Shown here: in pieces, positions 53,886 to 63,605 of the stretch
Numbering within the stretch: position 1 is the first letter of the stretch
How the letters are laid out: each line of letters opens with the position of its first letter
NCBI RefSeq assembly: GCF_918797505.1
Contig: NC_092800.1
Coordinates: forward strand, 6,820,001 to 6,884,000
DNA: 64,000 bases
Direction: 5' to 3'
DNA from: Bemisia tabaci
Lineage: Eukaryota; Arthropoda; Insecta; Hemiptera; Aleyrodidae
Notes under the pieces: model-generated
What the model was told of the DNA's origin: nothing
Database searches by the model: none
The model's input: the letters and a program-made list of their open reading frames with translations, nothing else
Translations under genes and position numbers: made by a program

Positions 53886-54294
53886 CTTTTTTCAAAACTC
53901 TCGGACCGAGGCAATCTCCGAGTTCGAGGAAACACGTACGTAAACTCACATAAATTCAACCAGAGCAAGTTGCCAGAGTAAGCTGCAGGCTGGGAGAAAA
54001 GTCATTTCCCCCTGAAAAACCGCGCGTGAAATGTGATGATTTTCCGGAAAAAACAACTACACCGGACACGTATGCTGAGGGGTTGCTGAAAGGGATCGAG
54101 GCATATAAGGGCCATTTGTGGGACGAGTGTTTCGAGTACCTGCCCCTAACCTCCTCCCCCTGCTTTGCCCCCTTGAAGCCCCTCTCTAGTTAACATCGAT
54201 GAGAAAGCACGCGTTTAGACGCACTTTGTCGCTACGTTGTAGCCAAATATTGAAGATAGTTATTTTGTGTACGTCAGAACAGGGAGGCATGAAA
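53886..54294. other. No gene seen
   Basis: Mixed composition, no recognisable frame or repeat partner. Confidence 0.4.
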
Positions 54295-54540
54295 CGTAAG
54301 AAAGAAATGAAAGATTGGACATTTCAGTGAAATATTTCATGAAATTTCACGAGGTTGTGAAATATTTCATATTTTTCAGGGGCTAGAATATGCAATCCGC
54401 ATCAAACACACGAAAGTAGAAGAAAGTCACAATTTTTACATTTTGCAAAACAAGAAGGGGGACCGGTATTTTTTAATATCTTTCATAAATTTCTAAAATT
54501 TCAATATATTATTTTTCATGAAGTTTTGCCACCCTGTGTT
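54295..54540 (-). repeat. Family L repeat, uninterrupted copy (empty site)
   Basis: Reverse complement of 2800-2893 joined to 3473-3640. At the equivalent of the LINE insertion point it reads TCATAAATTTCTAAAATTTC next to TACCGGTATTTTTTAATATC, with one version of the target sequence (TTTATGAAAGATATTAA on the - strand). It thus shows the repeat before insertion. Confidence 0.75.
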
Positions 54541-54668
54541 AGAATAAATAATTATTCGAATAAATGAGGTAATGAATGTTGTCCCATTCTATCAGATAGA
54601 GAGAGGAGGATAGGAGAGAGGGGGACATTATGCTGTAATCAAACCTGATAGCGAGTCATTAAAACCTT

Positions 54669-54831
54669 CAGTGGCGAGGCGTGAATAATCGATTAACGAT
54701 ATTTCCCCATTTGAAGCCATGGTAAAGAATCGATTATAAGGTAATCATTGCGAACACCCTGTTTATCAATCCTTTTCTATAGGCTTCAATGGCAGACCAA
54801 TCGATACATCGCAAAGTACGCCATACCACTG
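54669..54831. mobile_element. Family B hAT-type MITE, copy 8
   Basis: 163 bp, CAGTGGCGAGGCGTGAATAA to GTACGCCATACCACTG, with exact 8-bp duplications AAAACCTT at 54661-54668 and 54832-54839. The TATCGATA motif is mutated here to AACGATA. Confidence 0.93.
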
Positions 54832-54882
54832 AAAACCTTAAGTCCACTGAAAAGTCAAAGTGGAGAAAAACTGCTTTCAAAA

Positions 54883-55023
54883 TTGGACTGCATTTTGAAA
54901 TTTGGACCTATAAATTCTGGCTCATCTGAAAAAACCCGTATGTGCATGGGGAAACTAATGGCACACACGTTGTTTTTAAACCGGGCTAGAATGTATAGTT
55001 CCAAATTGCAAAATGCAGTCCAA
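54883..55023. mobile_element. Family C fold-back, copy 4
   Basis: Left TTGGACTGCATTTTGAAATT, right AAATTGCAAAATGCAGTCCA. The centre TGCATGGGGAAACTAATGGC is close to copy 2. Confidence 0.85.
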
Positions 55024-55627
55024 TTAGTTTTTTCGAAAAAGTGAGGTATCGTATCTTACGTTCTACGGGAGTTTGAACTCTTTCTTTCGTCAGCACTAGG
55101 TATAATTAATTCTCCAGTTTTCCTTCCTCTTTCTCTTTTTTTATCATTGCTTCCTCTCATCTTTTTATTAATCTGTTTTCAGAAAATAGATGAGATTATC
55201 TAATAGCCAGTCCCAGCAAAATTTATAGCGTGGCATTTTCTAAAAACGCTTTTTCTTGTCAAGTGAATATCAAACAGAACACAACTTCGAGTCTCTATTG
55301 TGTAGATCAAGATAAACAGAATAGAGGGAAGGCACCACGAGATCAAACCGATAGATAGAGGTTTTTAGATTTATTTCTCACAATCACTCAATATCAGTGA
55401 TTTTCATTCCTAAAATCACATCCACGTTAATTTTTTTGAATTCGAATTTTCGACAGGAGATAATGTGTGGCCGGGTAGGTTTTGCACGATTGGACGACCT
55501 CGAGACCCTACGTAAATTAGATGACTGCCCAAAAAATGAACACAGAGCTGATATTTTCATTCCAGAAAACTATTGACTCCTTAGAGTAGAGGCTATATAA
55601 ACAGGGAATTGACTCTCGTCAAAAATA
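55024..55627. other. No gene seen
   Basis: AT-rich, unstructured. Confidence 0.4.
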
Positions 55628-55890
55628 CACAGGAGGAGGAAGAGAATGAGAGAGATGAAGAGGAGGAAGAGGTAAATAGAAGAAAAAATAGGAAGATGAA
55701 GAGGGAAAAGAGGTAAAAAGAAGAAAAAGAGGTAAAAATAAGAAAAAAAGGTACAAATAAGAAAAAAAGGTAAAACTAAGAAAAATAGGTAAAAATAAGA
55801 AAAAGAGGTAAAAAGAAGGAAAAGAGGTAAAAATAAGAAAAAAAGAGGAGAGCGATGAAGGAAAAGGGGTTAAAAAAGGGGGGAGAACAA
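55628..55890. repeat. Purine-rich low-complexity tract with ~16-18-bp unit
   Basis: About 260 bp almost entirely A and G. The middle part repeats AGGTAAAAATAAGAAAAA and close variants many times. The - strand ORF in it is a product of composition. Confidence 0.85.
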
Positions 55891-56424
55891 AAGAGAGAAA
55901 ATGCGTGGCTAGTCAGGCTTAAGATCACTCCTAACTTATGTTTTCGTTCCAAAATGTGACTTTGTGCCTTCCGTTTGAATTTAGTCCACATGATCGTCAG
56001 CCTGTTATTATTTTAAATACATGCTCAGTATGGCAACAAGGAATAGTACCCACGTGGAGGCACACGTGCTAGACGCACTCGGCGCCCCCGACGCCCGTCG
56101 TCCGTCGCCCCTGACGCCCACTTGACGAATAAATAGGGGCAGGGGTACGCACATAAACGTACACAAATACTTGACGCGCATATTTAATAGCCCCCTCTAC
56201 TCTCGGTAATGTTGCCATATTTATCGGAAAACGTCTTCTTTACTTACGACCTCATATAAAATACCCGACTCTATACCGATAGGGGCAACTTCCAAATTCG
56301 ACTTTCCCAAGCTCAAGCGGAAAAAAGTACATTATAAACTGCGCTTCAATGATACCATTTCCCAGAATGAATCCCAAAATGCGGAAAGTTTGCAATTTCT
56401 CGCAACTGTACTCAGAATTTTCAA
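55891..56424. other. No gene seen; GC-rich GACGCCC patch
   Basis: 56060-56125 is GC-rich with repeated GACGCCC-like words (GCCCCCGACGCCCGTCG). The rest is AT-rich. Confidence 0.4.
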
Positions 56425-56429
56425 AATTC

Positions 56430-56697
56430 CCGCTCTGAAAAAACGAGATGAGGGCTGGGCCCTAGAATTGCTTCACCTCCACCGCCACAGGGGCAGGCCC
56501 TGCGCGGGTAAGGCCCAGCCCTACCTGGACAGGGTCTAGCTCTCACAGGTAGGGCTGAACCCTGAAGCAGGTAGATTTGGGCTCTACGCGCGCCGGGCCT
56601 GCCCCTATGCCGGTGGAGGTGAAGCAATTTTACCTACCCGGTTAGGGCTGGGACCTTCGGTGCAGGTACCAGCCCTAAACTCGTTTTTTCCGTGCGT
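56430..56697. mobile_element. GC-rich fold-back element (AGGGCTGGG type)
   Basis: Left CCGCTCTGAAAAAACGAGAT, right ACTCGTTTTTTCCGTGCG. Inside, AATTGCTTCACCTCCACCG is repeated inversely as GGTGGAGGTGAAGCAATT, and GGCCCAGCCCT / AGGGCTGG words recur. About 270 bp; much higher GC than its surroundings. Confidence 0.75.
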
Positions 56698-57123
56698 AAT
56701 AACTCGGAATGTTCAGCTATTTTTGGAATTTTCTACGAGTCTCAAGTTTCTTTTCAGTTGCACTTCAGTGCTGCAGTTTCCCGGAATTAATACCGAAATT
56801 TGGAATTTTTGCAATTTTTCGGAACTTTACCCGGATTTTTAAAAATTTCCGAAATATCCCGGGATTTCTAGCCATTTTCGGAATTTTCTCGGATTTTGGG
56901 TTTTCTTTGTCAGTTCGATCAATTATTTGATCACAGTTACTGATTTTTTCCCCCAACAAAGATGATCTTTGGAATTGAATCCAGGCGTATTTCGGAAGTT
57001 TTCTCCGGCACTTTTAAAAGGCGGGATGGATTCCGGGAACCCTAGAACAACATAAATTGGGAGATCTTCTGCGCTCGGCTAGTGGTGCAATAACTGCACT
57101 CGTTTTCCCGCTCTCGTGTAATA
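56698..57123. other. No gene seen; TTCGGAATTTT-type words
   Basis: Words such as TTTTCGGAATTTTC and TTTCGGAACTTT recur from 56720 to 56900, a diffuse low-complexity pattern. Confidence 0.4.
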
Positions 57124-57167
57124 CTGCCGTGCTAAGGAACAATGCCGTATGAACATTCGAGAGTTTG
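57124..57167. mobile_element. Family A fragment (left end only)
   Basis: CTGCCGTGCTAAGGAACAAT, then GTATGAACATTCGAGAGTTT, with AATA to its left. It breaks off ~20 bp before an A47 run. Confidence 0.75.
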
Positions 57168-57181
57168 AAATTTCAAAAAAA

Positions 57182-57188
<7 letters not shown>

Positions 57189-57235
<47 letters not shown>
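57189..57235 (+). repeat. A47 tract
   Basis: A pure poly(A) of 47 truncating a family A element. No LINE or SINE body is recognisable on its 5' side, so it may be a tract expanded by slippage or the end of a very short insertion. Confidence 0.6.
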
Positions 57236-57237
<2 letters not shown>

Positions 57238-57324
57238 ACATGATGCGTGAGTTTCTCCGCCAGGAGCTCTTGCCGCAAGAAATCTTTCACCACCCGCCCT
57301 CCGGGAGAGCCGCGGTGTGCTGCC

Positions 57325-57450
57325 AGCGCGGAGCGTTCACTGACGCCTTCAAACCTAACGGGATACCCTACGCATTGCGCAATGCTTGAAGTATCGCTTT
57401 AGGTTTGTAGGCGTCAGTGCGCGTTTCGAGCTGGCAGCGGCAGCACGCCG
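57325..57450. repeat. Family H-related repeat, locus 3
   Basis: Palindrome-like: GAGCGTTCACTGACGCCTTC and GCGTCAGTGCGCGTTTCGAG face each other around GCATTGCGCAATGC. TTTGTAGGCGTCAGTGC and GAAGTATCGC resemble family H words. Confidence 0.5.
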
Positions 57451-58803
57451 CGCCGCAGCATGCCATAAACTTGCCCACTATTAATAGGTGAGAGTGTTAA
57501 GATATAGGCAAATTGACATCAAATTCGAAATAAGCGACTCAAAAACACATCAGTTACGAAACTTTCGTGATCCTTTAGTCATTATCAAACTTATTCCCTC
57601 CTATTCTTAAATTTTGGACCATAGTGCGCCACGGGTGGGCGGTGGCTCATGAAATTCTCCTTGTGCTCAATCGTCACAAAGCTATTGAATAATTTGATGC
57701 ATAATTTCAAAATTCCCGCTCATAAAAAAACAATAATCTACTTGAGTTAAATCGCACACACCAAATTTTACCGCAACAGCCTCTGTGATGTGAAAATATG
57801 ACATTTGCATTCTCGACGCTTCGGCTCAGGTATTGCAAGTTGTTTACACTTATGAAAAATACAGGGTGGGAAAGGCACACTGCTTGATTGAGAGGCCTGC
57901 CGAAACTGGCGTGATGAGCTCTATGATTCAACTAGACATGTTTTTCTTTTGAACAGCAAATTCAATTTTTCCGAAACCAATGCTAAGTCAAACCGGCAAT
58001 ATTTTGGTTTGAATTTTGGACCTGGAAATTAGCATCTCTAAAATAACCTTTCCCTCTCAAATTTGCGTTCTTGGTGAATTTTGGACGAAAAATTTCCACC
58101 CAGCGACGCACAGTGGATCGTGTCGAGATGAGAAGTCGGGCAACATTTTAAAAATTTAAACGCTCCGTATAAACTCCGTTTATAAAAAAAACTTTGAGGT
58201 TCTAAAGGTGGCTCCATTCTTTCCTGCTGGAGGCACCCCTTGAAATTTAAAATGTGACGAAATGAACATACAAATTAGCAGTTTTAGTCAAAAATATCAT
58301 ATCCGACCTCACTAATTGACTCAATCCACTTTGCGACGATCTCTCACTTAATCCTTTTGATTTTCAGCGTTACGTACCACAGCGCTGAACTTCTCCCCCG
58401 TAACGTAGTGTCAGACCCTCCTCCCTTAGAACGTCACGCACATTATAAAAGGCCCTCATAATTCCGCGCAGCCATATTTATTTTCACGGTGAGCACATTC
58501 GGTAAATCCGAACAAAGCAAAGAAGACAGAAAAAAAGCCCGGAAAAAATTAATTCTGCCGGGCGAGCGAATCAGCAATGTGCGGACGTCCGACTTTGATG
58601 CAATAAATTTTCTGGTTCGTTGGGGCGAGTGCGTTATCTCCGCACGACTCGATTCCTTGCTCCCCCTCCCTCCCCTTCCCTCCCCTCCCTCCCCCTACCT
58701 CCCTTCGCACTCTTTTTTTGCCGCTCATCAGCTATCGATTTTGAATTAAAGCGGTACATCACTCATCAATCAACTCGGGGCGCCCGTCCGGTTCACTGTC
58801 CGT
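57451..58803. other. 1.35 kb without recognisable genes; CT-rich tract
   Basis: 58660-58703 is a C/T-rich low-complexity run. Overlapping + strand ORFs at 58489-58943 cross it and continue into the next MITE; no domain. Confidence 0.4.
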
Positions 58804-58967
58804 CAGTGGCGCGACATGAGCGATCGATTTTCGATACCTCCCCATTCGCAGCTATGATAATAAATCGATTATTAAGGTGTTCGCTGCGAACACACCGTTT
58901 ATCGATACTTTCCCATAGTTTTAAATGGCAAATCAATCGATAAATCGCAAAGCACGCCACGCCACTG
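58804..58967. mobile_element. Family B hAT-type MITE, copy 9
   Basis: 164 bp, CAGTGGCGCGACATGAGCGA to CACGCCACGCCACTG. Both sides are flanked by the same 12 bp, TTCACTGTCCGT, rather than the usual 8. Confidence 0.9.
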
Positions 58968-59187
58968 TTCACTGTCCGTTTTGAACAGAGTCCGCGGGAG
59001 AATTTGCGCGAGAGGGATGAGGGATGAAGGACGAGAGAGGGGTGGATGGGGCGAGGGGAGGGGGTCGCGATATACTCCCTGCGAGCACAAATGCGAGCTT
59101 ATTGTTAGTTGGCCAAAGGGATTTCAAGTTTAGTTACATATGGACTCTTTTAGTCGTGCGTCATGAAACTCAACCGAACCCATCAAT
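58968..59187. other. No gene seen
   Basis: Short GA-rich run at 59015-59060, otherwise unremarkable. Confidence 0.4.
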
Positions 59188-59264
59188 AGGACGTATTTAT
59201 GCTAAAAGGAACTATGTGCATAGGACTTGCGTGAGACATAGTTCCTTTTAGCATAAATACGTCA
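59188..59264. mobile_element. Family E palindrome, copy 4, short form
   Basis: AGGACGTATTTATGCTAAAA then GGAACTATGTGCATAG; right GACATAGTTCCTTTTAGCAT then AAATACGTC. Nearly perfect 33-bp arms. Its right edge provides the flank of the next family A insertion. Confidence 0.85.
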
Positions 59265-59268
59265 AATA

Positions 59269-59518
59269 CTGCCGTGCAGAGGAAAAATGCCGTATGAACC
59301 TTCGTCCGTTGCCAAATTTTCTTTTATTAAACACAAATTTTCAGGCAAACATGTGATTATTTCCCAATCAATTTTTCAGAGAGTTCTTTTACGAAATCAG
59401 ATCTAAATTATTTGAAACAAGAGAAAATGCTCATAACACTCTTCTAAAATTAATATTTAACTGAAGGAAATTTTGCTGCGCTCGAATGTTCATACGGCTT
59501 TTTTCCTTAGCACGTCAG
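59269..59518. mobile_element. Family A fold-back element, copy 10
   Basis: 250 bp, ends CTGCCGTGCAGAGGAAAAAT and the complement of CTGACGTGCTAAGGAAAAAA. Exact 4-bp duplications AATA (59265-59268, 59519-59522). Confidence 0.92.
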
Positions 59519-59619
59519 AATAGCCTGTTGCGAGTCAGTTCTCCGTAAAAACATATATGATTTTACCAAAATTTTTGTTTTACAAGAATTCATATAATCT
59601 AAACTACATCAAATTTTGC

Positions 59620-59680
59620 AATTTGCAAGGATTGCAGGATTGCATTTTGCAAGGATTGCAGGATTGCATTTTACAAAAAG
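59620..59680 (+). repeat. Short tandem duplication at the family F end
   Basis: TTGCAAGGATTGCAGGATTG is present twice in tandem at the left edge of the family F element, giving three ATTGCATTTT-type words in a row. Confidence 0.65.
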
Positions 59681-59918
59681 GAACCAAGAGCATTCCAGTG
59701 GCGCTAAGATTGTGCAACTTTTTTTTACCTTGCAAGTATAAACTGATCATATAAACAAGTTTTATCCTTATTCCCACTGAACAATGAATTCAAGACGAAA
59801 ATTACCTTTTTAAGTCTCATTTTTGCATGATTTTAGTTATTTTATTACTAAGAATGTAAGTTGCACAATCTTCGCAACATAGGCATGCTCTTGGTTCTTT
59901 TTTGCAAAATGCGATCCA
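59661..59918. mobile_element. Family F inverted repeat, copy 2
   Basis: Left GGATTGCATTTTACAAAAAG then GAACCAAGAGCATTCCAG; right CATGCTCTTGGTTCTTTTTT then GCAAAATGCGATCC. Arms ~60 bp; centre AT-rich and different from copy 1. Confidence 0.82.
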
Positions 59919-60767
59919 AATGTTCCCCGGGCAATGAAAAACATAAAGATACCCACAAAGGATTCCGGTATCAAAAACTCGGGTCTGAAAGCTATACGAT
60001 TTCGTCATCCTCCAAGATTCAGGCTGGTATTGTTTTCATAACTTGGCGCTTCACTTTGTAAACGCCACGGAAATTTCACTTAGTCGCGGATAAAGCCAAC
60101 GTCTTATTTGTTGCTTGCCTCTAAAAAGTTTTTTTGTTCCTCTTAATGATGAAAAAAAGCACGATAACAAGAGGAGGGCATTAGAGGATTACGACGAGGC
60201 GAACAATATTCGTCAAGAGAGCCGCACATAAAACGGTCCAATTTATGACCCTGGAGAATGGGCCGTTATTTTATGTAAGTTTGACAGAAAATATCGAATT
60301 ATACGAGACGAGAGAGCTTCAAAAACTCGTTGTAAAAAGTTCCACCCAACTTTTCCCCGGAGCCAGCGATACATGATTAAGTATTATTTTTTTTCTTTCG
60401 CGGCGCAACAAGAGTGAAATGTTTTGATTCAGGGAGATTGTCCCGTTTCCTTTTTTTCTTCCTCTCCACTCTCCAGGTCCGATTGCTTCGCTCGCCCTAT
60501 ATTCCGGAAAGTTTCGGGAATTAGGGGCTCAGCTGAGCAGAAAAATTGTTTCTCGAACTCCGTTGTCCGTCCCTCCGAAATCCCTCTCCCGCGTTCGTCC
60601 GATTCTTGAAAAATAAACAAATACGACGTTGAGGATATGATCTGATGAGCTCAGAGAGGAACGGGCCTTTTCTCTCCCTGATCTAAAATTGAATTAGGCA
60701 CATATCGAACACGAGATAAGTATTTTGGTCGGCAGCAAACCTTAAAGCTTTGGAGAACTTGGTTTCG
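59919..60767. other. No gene seen; pyrimidine tract near 60450
   Basis: 60448-60480 (TTCCTTTTTTTCTTCCTCTC then CACTCTCCAG) looks like a strong splice acceptor, followed by an open frame to 60609, but no domain and no matching donor were identified. Elsewhere unstructured. Confidence 0.35.
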
Positions 60768-60997
60768 CACTGGAAAAAAAAGTCGCTTGGATCTAGAGTC
60801 CAGACTCTTAAAAACATCGACAAGAAAAAATACTCTTGATTCAATCGGATTTGGGCTTAAATTAAGAACGAAGTTTCTTAGTTTAAGCGAATTTCCTTTT
60901 GATTCAAGCAAAAAGCCGAGTGATTCAAGAGTATTTTTTCTTGTCATTGTTTTCAAGAGTCTGGACTCTAGATCCAACCAACTTTTTTTTTCCAGTG
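60768..60997. mobile_element. Family D fold-back (CTAGAGTCCAGACTC type), copy 2
   Basis: CACTGGAAAAAAAAGTCGCT to CAACTTTTTTTTTCCAGTG. TCTAGAGTCCAGACTCTT, CATCGACAAGAAAAAATACT and their complements form long arms. Close to 386-615. Confidence 0.85.
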
Positions 60998-61079
60998 CGC
61001 CCAAAATATCAGGAGTATAATTCTAAGTTTGAACAGAGTCTATCATGAACATGAGGAAGAGTGCGTGGAAGAAGAAAAT

Positions 61080-61299
61080 CACTGAAAACAAAATATGGTA
61101 GAGTTTACCGTACTCTGACACAGCGATACGAGTATAGTAATAAACACCAGACTCTATGGTAGAATTTACCATATTATGGTAAGAATTACTAGCGTTCTGG
61201 TGAATACTTCTATAATTCTGGTTATTTTCACCAAATAGTATCACTGTGTGAAAAATCAAGTAGACTAATAGTAAATGTTACAATACTTTATTTTTAGTG
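61080..61299. mobile_element. Family D element (ATGGTAGAGTTTACC type), copy 2
   Basis: Starts CACTGAAAACAAAATATGG; the right end ATTTTTAGTG is decayed. Body blocks ACACAGCGATACGAGTATAG, TCTGGTTATTTTCACCAAAT and CACTGTGTGAAAAATCAAGT match 12902-13119. Confidence 0.75.
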
Positions 61300-61332
61300 A
61301 AATGGAGAAAAACGCACAATAAAGTCGTTGTC

Positions 61333-61572
61333 TCCCGGACGAAGGAACGGAATTCCCTTCAATGGTCGCAAAATGGCTCAAACAATTTAACATTTAACAA
61401 GAATACACCTGTGCAATTTTTGTCGAAAATGTTTCTGATTTGTGCATAAAATCAGAAGAAAGATTAGTAAAATTTTCAGTTAGAAATGCCCGAAATTCTC
61501 TTGGTAAAAATGCGATGTACGTGAGAGAATTTGGCAACATTGAACTGTAGTTACGTTCTTTCGTAAGGAGAA
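61333..61572. repeat. Family G dispersed repeat, copy 5
   Basis: Left CCCGGACGAAGGAACGGAAT, right ACTGTAGTTACGTTCTTTCG. The body has ACACCTGTGCAATTTTTGTC and GAGAATTTGGCAACATT. Most similar to copy 2. Confidence 0.6.
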
Positions 61573-62097
61573 CGACGAAGGGTTCCCGATACAGTAACAA
61601 ATTGCACTGTCGATTTTATGTGTTTTTAGAATTCTGTATTAACTATACGTACAGAATTTGAGGAAAATTGTTGGTGACAACAATGATTGAACTTCGGTTT
61701 GCGTGAAGTAGTAATGTTTTTAGCCCAAGTATTTTGAACGTGTGGTAAAAAAATACAAGCAAAACCTTCGGTTCCTGAGAACCAGTAACATTTTAGTTTC
61801 TGAAACCAAAGTTCGATCTCGAGACCGAGAACTTGATTGCCGGCTAAACCGGAAGATTCGATGTTCTGCATGAAATTACGCTTTTACGAATATAATTCCG
61901 AAGAACTCATGATTTAAATTATTTTCTATCTGATCCATCCTTAAAATTGATCTAGTCTTTCTCATTATATCTAATATGAATTGAATTCCACTAACTGAAT
62001 TAAGTATTTAACTATAAATATGATGACTTTGGGATGGCATTTGAATCGAAACCTAGGCCCAAAAATCGAAGCTTTCCGGTAACAACTCTACGAGAAT
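61573..62097. other. No gene seen
   Basis: AT-rich, no recognisable frame; the - strand ORF 61626-61871 shows no motif. Confidence 0.4.
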
Positions 62098-62209
62098 TGA
62101 CGTATTCTGCAAGGGACTATGTGCATATGACGATCCCTGTTATGCGCATATCTAAGGTCTCAAGGCTCATGTTGAATACACATAGTTCCGTTGGCAGAAA
62201 TAGTTCAAC
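62098..62209. mobile_element. Family E palindrome, copy 5
   Basis: Left TGACGTATTCTGCAAGGGAC then TATGTGCATATGACG; right ACACATAGTTCCGTTGGCAG then AAATAGTTCA. Long form as at 8754 and 19357. Confidence 0.7.
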
Positions 62210-62250
62210 TATGGAATAGCCAACTCCCACAAGTATCGAGAGTTACGTAC

Positions 62251-62428
62251 CTGATATCCATTTTCTCAACTCCTCAGCCCGTAAGCCATAAATTCGTTCG
62301 TCTTGCAACCCGTTAATCCCACACCTTCTGTCAAATTTACATCTCGTGCAGCATTTGCCATACTCCTCTGTTGTATGGGTGTAACTAAATCCAGGGATGA
62401 GCCTTACTTCCCATAAAACTCCTTGCAT
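62251..62428 (-). CDS. Candidate first coding exon of an unknown gene
   Basis: On the - strand an ATG at 62428 opens 59 codons, then one base before a strong donor, ATATCAG|GTACGT. The frame reads MQGVLWEVRLIPGFSY, then TTEEYGKCCTRCKFDRRC, GINGLQDERIYG and LRAEELRKWIS. The cysteine cluster, codon mix, lack of repeats and donor in phase 1 make it look coding. The frame stays open upstream past the ATG (to 62506), so it could also be an internal exon. The next exon would lie left of 62251, but I could not pick one. No family recognised; no signal peptide. Confidence 0.33.
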
Positions 62429-62864
62429 TACAGAGCTCACGCGAAAACGGATCCGCACCCTTACGTCGCAGCGACACATTAACAGCCCGCGCCGGAACGA
62501 AAACAAACGCCTGTCAAGTCGCAGTTATGCAATATGCAGTGTTCGTGCATTCGAGCCGCGGACTGGCGGAGCGTCTGAAACTTATTCTCGTCGCAATGAA
62601 TACTTAATCGGTGACCCTTTTCTGTAGTCGCGGGGCTGCCAGGTCGAACGGGAGACGCGGGTGAGATCCACCAGGGGGCAGCACGATTCGGCAACCCCGC
62701 GAAATTGCCTCCGGTCTCGTTCTCTTAGGCTGTCGCGTTGAGAGTCAATTAGCCTATATTAACATCAGGTGTCAAACTTGTGACGTGGTTATTATCGGAG
62801 CTCCAGCCCGCAGCCATCAGACACCGAACGGGAAACCGTTGCAAGGTTTATCTCGAAGATATCG
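62429..62864. other. GC-richer flank of the candidate - strand exon
   Basis: Contains several CpG-rich words and no repeat partner. If the exon at 62251-62428 is real, its promoter or 5' UTR could lie here. No TATA box is evident. Confidence 0.3.
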
Positions 62865-63117
62865 CTGCCGTGTCAAGGAGAAACGCCGTAAGAGCATTCG
62901 AATGTTGTCAAATTTACTCTCAGAACAAACTTGTTTTTAAGAAAAATTATTAATATTCTCCATTCAAATTTTCAGGTACTCTAGATCTATTTACGAATGA
63001 AAGTCTCTGAAAATTTGGGGAAAAAAACTCACAGGATTCTCTGAAAATACGTGATTTTTCGAAAGGAAGTTTGGCTACGTCTCAAGGCTCATACGGCGTT
63101 TTTCCTTAGCACGACAG
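62865..63117. mobile_element. Family A fold-back element, copy 11
   Basis: 253 bp, ends CTGCCGTGTCAAGGAGAAAC and the complement of CTGTCGTGCTAAGGAAAAAC. Exact 4-bp duplications ATCG (62861-62864, 63118-63121). Confidence 0.92.
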
Positions 63118-63439
63118 ATCGGGAACGGATAAAGTCTACGCCAGACGAAGGTTGCTCTGTCAAATGTTCCGTTAGGGAGACAATATTGTGCTTTCCTCTT
63201 GACAAATGTAGCTCATCCTCTCGTAATATTGTTGAATTTAAATAGAATGAACAGGAGAGAACTCGGTCACCGTATCTGAGCGGGATAGTATTCATTTGAG
63301 TGATCAAGCGATTGAAAATGAGGTTGATACTACGGATTTCTACACGTTAAAACAGAATAACGTTTTTCTTAACTCTTAGATACCCAAGCCGGGTCAACTT
63401 GACTCGCGGCTTGCTAAAAACACGTTTACCGTACTTGAA
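63118..63439. other. No gene seen
   Basis: ORFs at 63051-63245 (+) and 63089-63307 (-) overlap each other and the MITE end; no domain. Confidence 0.4.
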
Positions 63440-63600
63440 GCATTGCCGATTCACGCCTCGCACCATCGCGCCTTCAATTCTGCAGACGCAACACGGACAT
63501 CCATCGAGCACGAATAGTTGTATCTCTGCGCCGTCGTTAACGCGCATCATTCACCTAGATCTGTTTCAGAATTGTGTCTGCTTCCGTTTGTCTTATTTGC
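63440..63600. repeat. Family I dispersed repeat, copy 3
   Basis: Core 63465-63545 matches the other two copies (CGAATAGTTGTATCTCTGCG). TTCCGTTTGTCTTA at 63584-63597 is shared with copy 2. The - strand frame 63347-63550 runs through it. Confidence 0.6.
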
Positions 63601-63605
63601 ACTGA

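Noticed and set aside
60448..60609. Exon following a strong pyrimidine-rich acceptor
   Set aside because: No recognisable domain and no donor that fits; insufficient to call.
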